A stretch of DNA of 64,000 nucleotides, from NCBI RefSeq assembly GCF_000427295.1, contig NZ_ATNM01000142.1, forward strand, positions 1 through 64,000, in the 5' to 3' direction. This DNA is from Cyclobacterium qasimii M12-11B. Its GTDB lineage: Bacteria; Bacteroidota; Bacteroidia; Cytophagales; Cyclobacteriaceae. The stretch's first letter is position 1. The number at the start of each line of letters is the position of its first letter. The notes beneath the pieces are model-generated. The model was not told where the DNA came from and ran no database searches. It saw only the letters and a list, made by a program, of their open reading frames with translations. Below, piece by piece: positions 58,381 to 64,000 of this stretch. The translations under genes and the position numbers were made by a program.

Positions 58381-58564
58381 CCTAAATTGATGGCTTAATG
58401 GGAGTAGTTAAGAAAATTTAGAGGGATTTTTAAACTTCAATAAATTAAATTTAACTTTTTGCTCCTAAGCGTGTTACTTTAAAGGTAGATAAACAAATTT
58501 TTTTATTTATTTATCCGTAGCTTACATATGTTTTTTTAGGTTTTAATGGTTAGTGCCACACTAT

Positions 58565-59461
58565 ATGAATGAATTCTTAAAAGATGTAAAAGAGGGTAAA
58601 TTTCTTGAGAAAATAAACGAGTTTCTCAATTTGAAATTATTAATGTTTGGAGAAACAACGCTAACCTTAGGCTTGCTTTTAGGCTTAACCATTTCAATTA
58701 TTCTGGTTTTTGTCGTATCTGAGTTGGCGCGAAAATTTCTCGCCAATAAGGTTTTAGCCAAATACAAACTGGAAGTTGGTATTCGTCAATCCATAGCAAC
58801 CATCTTTAAATACCTTTTGATCATTATCGGTTTGGTCACCATTTTGCAAAACAGCAATGTAGACTTAAGTGCTCTTGGTATTTTGGCAGGAGCTGTCGGT
58901 GTGGGTATAGGTTTTGGACTTCAGAATATAACGAATAATTTCATAAGTGGATTGGTTATTCTTTTAGAAAGGCCAATAAAAGTAGGGGATAGAATTGAAG
59001 TAGATGATGTATATGGCGATGTGATGTCGATTTCAGCAAGATCTACCACGATACTTACAAATGATAATATTTCAATAATAGTCCCTAATAGTCAGTTTAT
59101 TGACAATGCTGTAATCAATTGGTCTCATAATGATAATAATATAAGGTTTAATATACCTGTAGGGGTTTCTTATAAGGAAGATCCTGAGAAAATAAAGAAC
59201 ATCTTGCTGGAAGTGGTTAAAAAGAATCCCGGGGTGCTTATGAAACCCGAACCCGATGTGCTCTTTGATAAATACAATGATAGTAGTATAGATTTCAATC
59301 TTAGGGTATGGACAACTGAATATACCACCAAGCCAAATGTTTTGAAGAGTCAGTTGTATTACGAGATTTTCAAAAAGTTTGTAGAGGAGAAAGTAGAGAT
59401 TCCATTCCCTCAAAGGGATATACATATCCGCTCAGGTTTAGATAAAATTGCACCAGACTAA
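58565..59461 (+). CDS. MscS-type mechanosensitive channel
   Basis: About 298 residues from ATG 58565; a GTG 12 bases earlier is also in frame. Three membrane helices, with the pore helix in the glycine/alanine-rich GILAGAVGVGIGFGLQNITN, then the beta-domain signature RPIKVGDRIEVDD and a C-terminal alpha/beta vestibule. Releases solutes on hypo-osmotic shock. Divergent from the kds operon. Confidence 0.93.
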   Translation: MNEFLKDVKEGKFLEKINEFLNLKLLMFGETTLTLGLLLGLTISIILVFVVSELARKFLANKVLAKYKLEVGIRQSIATIFKYLLIIIGLVTILQNSNVDLSALGILAGAVGVGIGFGLQNITNNFISGLVILLERPIKVGDRIEVDDVYGDVMSISARSTTILTNDNISIIVPNSQFIDNAVINWSHNDNNIRFNIPVGVSYKEDPEKIKNILLEVVKKNPGVLMKPEPDVLFDKYNDSSIDFNLRVWTTEYTTKPNVLKSQLYYEIFKKFVEEKVEIPFPQRDIHIRSGLDKIAPD

Positions 59462-59543
59462 TTTTTTTATTTCCTGTTTCTATTTACCTTTAGGGGGGTT
59501 ATTGCCAATAGGTTAATAGCAAAGGATAAGGTACCATAGAAAG

Positions 59544-60488
59544 ATGACCAAGAAAATATTTTTTATAGCATTTTTTTTAACAGCGATTTCAAATCAAATA
59601 TTTGCTCAAGGATTTAACCGGTATGCTCGTGAGAAACCATGGTCATTTTCGATACAAGGTGGACCTTCTCAATATTTCGGGGATCTCTACGCCCTTTGGG
59701 AATACAAAGAAGGCATTCAACCAGATTATAATGTTGGATTAAGTGCTCGCTATACTTTTGGTACAAATTTGAAAGCAAGGGGAGATATTGGGTTTTACCA
59801 GATTTCCGGGCAAGACGATCACGCAGACCCTGAGAGTGGAAGGATACCGCGAAATTTGAATTTTAGAAGTAGAAACTTTGAGGCAGCATTAATGGTTGAA
59901 TACTATTTGTATCCTGTAAAAGTATACTACGTCTCTAGAGAGTTTTATAATCCATACGTGTTTTTTGGAATAGGAGCGACTACGAATAACCCACAAACAC
60001 TTTACAGTGGGGAATGGGTGAATTTGCGCCCTTTAAGGACTGAAAATGAATACTATAATGAGATAGTTACAGTCTTTCCCATGGGACTTGGCTTTAAATA
60101 CAAGGCAAATGTTTACATGGACTTTTTTGTTGAAGGGAGTTATCGGTTTACACTTTCAGATCATCTTGATGATGTTAGTGCATTCAACATCTCTGGGTTT
60201 TATGAGGAATTGATAGAAGATTATATAACAGGGCTGGATCCGGACCGTTTGCGTTTTTCTATCAGGGAAGACAGGTTTTTACTCCCAAATGGCGAACCCA
60301 ATGTGGAATTAATAAGGAATACCAAAGGGAGTGCCAGAAGGGGGAGCGGTGACCCGCGCCTTAATGAACCGGGGGCACGATACGATGGTTATTTCACATT
60401 AAACTTTGGTGCTGAAATTTATTTCTCTCTAGATATTTGGGACAATTGGATATTCAGCAAAAGGAATAGAGGATTTAAATTTAGGTAA
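59544..60488 (+). CDS. Exported DUF6089-like beta-barrel protein
   Basis: 314 residues. A signal peptide (MTKKIFFIAFFLTAISNQIFAQ) precedes alternating hydrophobic beta-strands typical of a small outer-membrane barrel (VGLSARYTFGTNLKARGDIG, then YNPYVFFGIGATTNN, PMGLGFKYK). Resembles DUF6089 proteins of Bacteroidota. The C-terminal part (RNTKGSARRGSGDPR) is basic and odd for a barrel. Function unknown. Confidence 0.8.
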   Translation: MTKKIFFIAFFLTAISNQIFAQGFNRYAREKPWSFSIQGGPSQYFGDLYALWEYKEGIQPDYNVGLSARYTFGTNLKARGDIGFYQISGQDDHADPESGRIPRNLNFRSRNFEAALMVEYYLYPVKVYYVSREFYNPYVFFGIGATTNNPQTLYSGEWVNLRPLRTENEYYNEIVTVFPMGLGFKYKANVYMDFFVEGSYRFTLSDHLDDVSAFNISGFYEELIEDYITGLDPDRLRFSIREDRFLLPNGEPNVELIRNTKGSARRGSGDPRLNEPGARYDGYFTLNFGAEIYFSLDIWDNWIFSKRNRGFKFR

Positions 60489-60570
60489 TTTTTTCGCTGG
60501 TTATTTTTGTTAATTACGGAGTGATTCACATATAGTCATCTATATTCGAAATGAATAGGGATATTTTTTA

Positions 60571-60578
60571 TACTTTTG
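60571..60578 (+). promoter_or_regulatory. Putative -7 box for leuS
   Basis: TACTTTTG matches TAnnTTTG, 36 bases before the leuS ATG. Confidence 0.45.
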
Positions 60579-60614
60579 GGATTGAATTGACCAATAATTT
60601 TACAATTACTGAAA

Positions 60615-63388
60615 ATGTCTGAATATAATTTTCGCACCATTGAAAAAAAATGGCAGGACCGTTGGGAGCAAACGGGAATTTTCAATGCCAATCCTGTAGC
60701 AAATAAGCCTAAATTTTATTCTTTGGATATGTTCCCATATCCATCAGGAGCGGGGCTACATGTAGGGCATCCACTGGGGTATATAGCCTCTGATATTGTT
60801 ACGCGTTATAAAAGGTTAAAAGGATTCAATGTATTGCACCCGATGGGGTATGATTCTTTTGGACTTCCAGCTGAGCAATATGCGATACAGACTGGTCAAC
60901 ATCCGGCGATAACTACCGAAGAGAATATTAAAAGATATACCGAACAGCTTAAAAACATAGGTTTTGCATTTGACTGGACCAAGGAAGTAAGGACTTCAGA
61001 TCCTGAATACTACCGTTGGACACAGTGGATTTTCATGCAACTTTTTGATAGCTATTATGACTTAGAGGCCAATAAAGCCCAGTCGATAGGCCATCTTATC
61101 TCAGTTTTTGAAAAAGATGGAAATCAAAGCCTCAAGGCAGCTTGCGATGAGGATACTGAAGCATTTAGCAAGGAAGATTGGAATAATTATTCTGATGAGG
61201 AAAAACAAAAAACACTTTTAAGATATAGGCTAACCTATTTGGCAGAAACTACTGTCAACTGGTGTGTGCCTTGGGTACGGTGCTTTCGAATGATGAGGTC
61301 AAAGATGGCTTTTCTGAAAGAGGTGGACATCCTGTAGAAAGAAAACGCATGATGCAATGGAGCATGCGAATAACTGCTTATGCAGAACGTTTGCTCACGG
61401 GATTGGAAGGTCTTGACTGGCCTGATCCTGTCAAAGAAATGCAGAGGAATTGGATTGGTAGGTCATTGGGTGCTGAAATGGTATTTGATGTAGAAGGGCA
61501 TGATGAGAAAATCAAGGTTTTCACTACGCGAATTGATACCATATATGGAGTGACCTACTTGGCGTTAGCTCCCGAGCATGAGTTGGTAGCTAATTTGATC
61601 ACTGAGGATCAAAGAGAGACAGCTGTTGACTACGTAGCTCAGGCTAAAAACAGGTCAGAGCGAGACAGGATGTCAGATGTGAAAACTATCTCAGGGGCAT
61701 TCACTGGTAGTTATGCAATAAATCCATTCAATGAAGAAAAAATTCCAATTTGGATAGCTGATTATGTTTTGGCTGGTTACGGAACAGGGGCTGTTATGGC
61801 TGTGCCTTCCCATGACGAGCGAGATTTTAATTTCGCAAATCATTTTGGCTTAGAGAAAAGACAAGTACTAGAAGGAGATATGTCCAATGGTTCCTTTCCT
61901 GGCAAAGGTGGGACTATCATGAACTCTGGCTTTATAAGTGGAATGAAAATGCAGCAGGCTATGGATAAAGCCATTTCCTTTCTTGAAGAAAAAGGAATAG
62001 GAAAAGGCAAAATTCAATATAGAATGAGGGACGCTATTTTTACGCGCCAAAGATATTGGGGTGAGCCACTTCCTGTATATTTCAAAAATAATTTACCTTA
62101 CCTTATTAATGAGAGTGATTTACCTCTAAGGTTACCTGAAGTAGATAAATATTTACCTACAGAAGATGGAGCTCCACCTCTGGGCAGGGCAAAAGACTGG
62201 ACTTATAAAACGGAATCGGGAACTTATCCATTGGAAATGAGTACCATGCCAGGTTGGGCAGGTTCAAGTTGGTACTTTTTTAGGTACATGGATGCCAATA
62301 ATAAAGAGGAGTTTGTTGGTAAAACTGCAGCTGATTATTGGGGAGCTGTTGATTTGTATATAGGAGGAGCTGAGCATGCTACCGGTCACTTGCTTTATTC
62401 AAGGTTTTGGACAAAGTTCTTATTTGACAGAGGCCTGGTTTCTATTGAGGAGCCTTTTCAAAAAATGATCAATCAAGGAATGATACAAGGTCGTTCCAAC
62501 TTTGTTTACCGCAAGAAAGGCACCAATGCTTTTGTAAGTCATGGATTGATCGGCGAGCACGAAGTAAGCCCAATGCATGTGGACGTAAACATAGTCTACA
62601 ATGATCAACTGGATCTGGAAGCTTTTAAAAATTGGAGACCTGATCTTAAAGACGCTGAATTCATTCTTGAAGATGGCAAGTACAATTGCGGTGCGGAAGT
62701 TGAAAAAATGTCCAAGTCCAAATACAATGTGGTCAATCCAGATGATGTCATTGAGAGCTATGGTGCTGATACATTAAGGCTTTATGAAATGTTTCTTGGT
62801 CCATTGGAACAATTTAAACCTTGGAATACAAACGGAATTGATGGTGTATTTAAGTTTTTGAAAAAACTTTGGAGACTTTTCCATGACCAAAACGGGGAGT
62901 GGAATGTATCAGACAAACCTGCTTCTAAAGAAGCGCTAAAATCCCTGCATAAAACAATGAAAAAAGTGGAGGAAGATATAGAGCGACATGCTTTCAACAC
63001 CTCTGTTTCTTCATTTATGATTTGTGTAAATGAATTGTCTGCCTTGAAATGCAATAACAAGGATGTTCTGGAGCCACTATTGGTGGTGTTGTCTCCCTAC
63101 GCACCTCATATTGCTGAAGAATTGTGGGAACGGTTAGGACATCAAGAATCAATTATTAATTCCGAATTCCCTCAAGCAGAGGAGAAATACCTTACGGAAG
63201 ATAGCCACCAATATCCTGTGTCTATCAATGGTAAAATGAGGGCGAAAATTGAATTGTCATTGAGCCTTTCAAAACAGGAAATAGAAGAAGCAGCACTTGC
63301 TGACGAACATATTCAGAAATGGACAAATGGCCAGAAACCTAAAAAGGTCATCGTCGTTCCTGGTAAAATCGTGAACATTGTACTCTAA
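60615..63388 (+). CDS. leuS: Leucyl-tRNA synthetase, frame broken by one missing base
   Basis: About 924 residues after repair. The HIGH motif is in [12 protein letters not shown], the editing domain carries [13 protein letters not shown] and [13 protein letters not shown], and KMSKS is in [11 protein letters not shown]. The frame breaks at about 61266-61270, where TGGTGTGTGCCTTG lacks one base, perhaps a second G before CC; the frame then resumes as [14 protein letters not shown]. This is the only break not in an A/T run. The second fragment begins inside the first and is not a separate gene. Ends in a terminator. Confidence 0.94.
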
Positions 63389-63444
63389 GCGGAAATAGGG
63401 AATAGCTTAACTATTCCCATTGCTTCGTTCAAGTTGAAAATTTC

Positions 63445-63478
63445 AAAAAGCCCAATTCAATCTGAATTGGGCTTTTTT
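63445..63478 (+). terminator. leuS terminator
   Basis: AAAAGCCCAATTCA / TGAATTGGGCTTTT with a three-base loop and a T tract, about 57 bases after the leuS stop. Confidence 0.85.
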
Positions 63479-63602
63479 ATACCTAATTTACTATGTTCGA
63501 AAAGAGACTGGGTACAGTATGCAAATGTTTTTTCAAACGTAGATATTAAATGAAATCGGGGAATCAAAAGGAATTAATTGTGAATATCCCCAATCTATTT
63601 GG

Positions 63603-63610
63603 TAAATTTG
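63603..63610 (+). promoter_or_regulatory. -7 box (TAAATTTG) for the DUF2027 gene
   Basis: TAAATTTG matches TAnnTTTG and ends four bases before ATG 63615. A TTG at 63578-63580, with a 22-base spacer, could be the upstream element. As at guaA, the leader would be very short. Confidence 0.5.
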
Positions 63611-63614
63611 GAAT

Positions 63615-64000
63615 ATGAACATAGGGGATAAGGTAAGGTTACTGCATGGAAAGGAGGAAGGTGTTATTACCAAGCTTTCTTCTGGTGGGCAGGTTGAAAT
63701 TGAAATTGAAGATGGGTTTAGAATTCCAGTATTAAAATCTGAGTTGGTGCTTATCAATGAGGCTGAAGAATCTTATTTTGATACAAAACCCAAAAAGTCT
63801 ACAAGTTACCTTTCCAGCGTTCCGAAAAGTAACGCTTCTGACAAAGCGGAGGGCGTTTATTTGGCCTATGTTCCTTATAATGATCAGCTGCATGATTTGG
63901 TGCTTGTAAATAACTCAACCAAAGATTGCCTTTATTCTTTTGACGAGAGTCAAAGTGTTAAGACAAAAAATATAGGTGCAGGTGTGGTTAAAGCCAAGTC
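63615..64000 (+). CDS. DUF2027/Smr-family protein, cut by the window end
   Basis: The first 128 residues of a protein that continues beyond the window. The start (MNIGDKVRLLHGKEEGVI, then EIEIEDGFRIPVLKSELV) is the small beta-barrel typical of DUF2027 proteins in Bacteroidota, which usually carry a C-terminal Smr nuclease domain related to MutS2. That domain is not visible here. The start was chosen for this conserved N-terminus and the promoter box just upstream. Confidence 0.82.
   Translation, partial: MNIGDKVRLLHGKEEGVITKLSSGGQVEIEIEDGFRIPVLKSELVLINEAEESYFDTKPKKSTSYLSSVPKSNASDKAEGVYLAYVPYNDQLHDLVLVNNSTKDCLYSFDESQSVKTKNIGAGVVKAK

Noticed and set aside
812..63388. Programmed frameshifting as the cause of the other frame breaks
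   Set aside because: The breaks lie in unrelated genes, go in both directions and lack shared slippery sites, stimulators or a stop codon at the shift as in prfB.
63398..63418. Hairpin GGGAATAG / CTATTCCC after leuS as a terminator
   Set aside because: No T tract follows; the strong hairpin at 63445-63478 is the better candidate.
1..64000. tRNA genes, CRISPR arrays, prophage or insertion sequences
   Set aside because: I looked through the intergenic stretches for T-loop signatures, regularly spaced repeats, integrases and transposases and saw none; a covariance-model search could still find a missed RNA.

Overview
The window looks like chromosomal DNA of a Cytophagales bacterium, most likely Cyclobacteriaceae (Bacteroidota). 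The reasons are the AT-rich sequence, the absence of Shine-Dalgarno motifs apart from the one inside prfB, TAnnTTTG-type promoter boxes close to start codons, and the families present (DUF5107, DUF6089, DUF2027/Smr, YkuD_2, a short LeuA, exported DUF1501/DUF1553 proteins). I see no phage, CRISPR array, rRNA, tRNA or intact insertion sequence.

Layout. 1-800 is gene-free and full of short inverted repeats. 812-5446 (+): guaA, a periplasmic-binding-protein-like gene, hemL. 5504-8623 (-): a secreted DUF5107/TPR protein. 9134-9484 (+): an ArsC/Spx-like protein. 9705-13319 (-): an exported phosphoesterase, an exported amidohydrolase, then leuA. 13459-15042 (+): an unknown helical protein. 15097-18324 (-): rpmF, yceD, pdxA and a LysM protein. 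18432-27757 (+): an NfeD/ClpP-like membrane protease, gatC, a large TPR membrane protein, a LolD-like ATPase, a PduO-type adenosyltransferase, ilvE, a small exported protein and prfB with its programmed +1 frameshift. 27786-33741 (-): a three-gene exported cassette of planctomycete type. 34159-37689 (-): accC, accB, efp, fabH. 37990-40580 (+): a two-subunit molybdenum hydroxylase. 40602-47161 (-): hslU, lon, rseP, dxr. 47412-48872 (+): an HtrA protease. 48965-52370 (-): a flavin reductase, two small unknowns, an SDR protein, folE, queD. 52980-53708 (+) and 53728-58355 (-): two convergent L,D-transpeptidases, kdsA, kdsC and a GNAT-nitrilase fusion. 58565-64000 (+): an MscS channel, a DUF6089 protein, leuS and the start of a DUF2027/Smr protein.

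How the genes fit together. Several clusters make functional sense: fatty-acid initiation and elongation with EF-P (accC-accB-efp-fabH); the start of the Kdo pathway plus a murein cross-linking enzyme, coupled by ATGA overlaps; queD next to folE, product-to-substrate neighbours in pterin chemistry; and a protein-quality-control stretch (rseP, lon, hslU, htrA).

Main caution. At least 12 genes, many normally essential (guaA, hemL, fabH, leuS, kdsA), carry single-base frame breaks: 16 in total, 15 of them in A/T homopolymer runs. In each case moving one base restores a full-length conserved protein. This is most easily explained by uncorrected sequencing indels, so these genes are annotated here as one full-length CDS each. 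The prfB frameshift is different and genuine. The strongest candidate for new biology is the exported cassette at 27786-33741, in which a haem-motif DUF1549/DUF1553 lipoprotein, a Tat-exported DUF1501 protein and a membrane cytochrome/LRR protein are encoded together.
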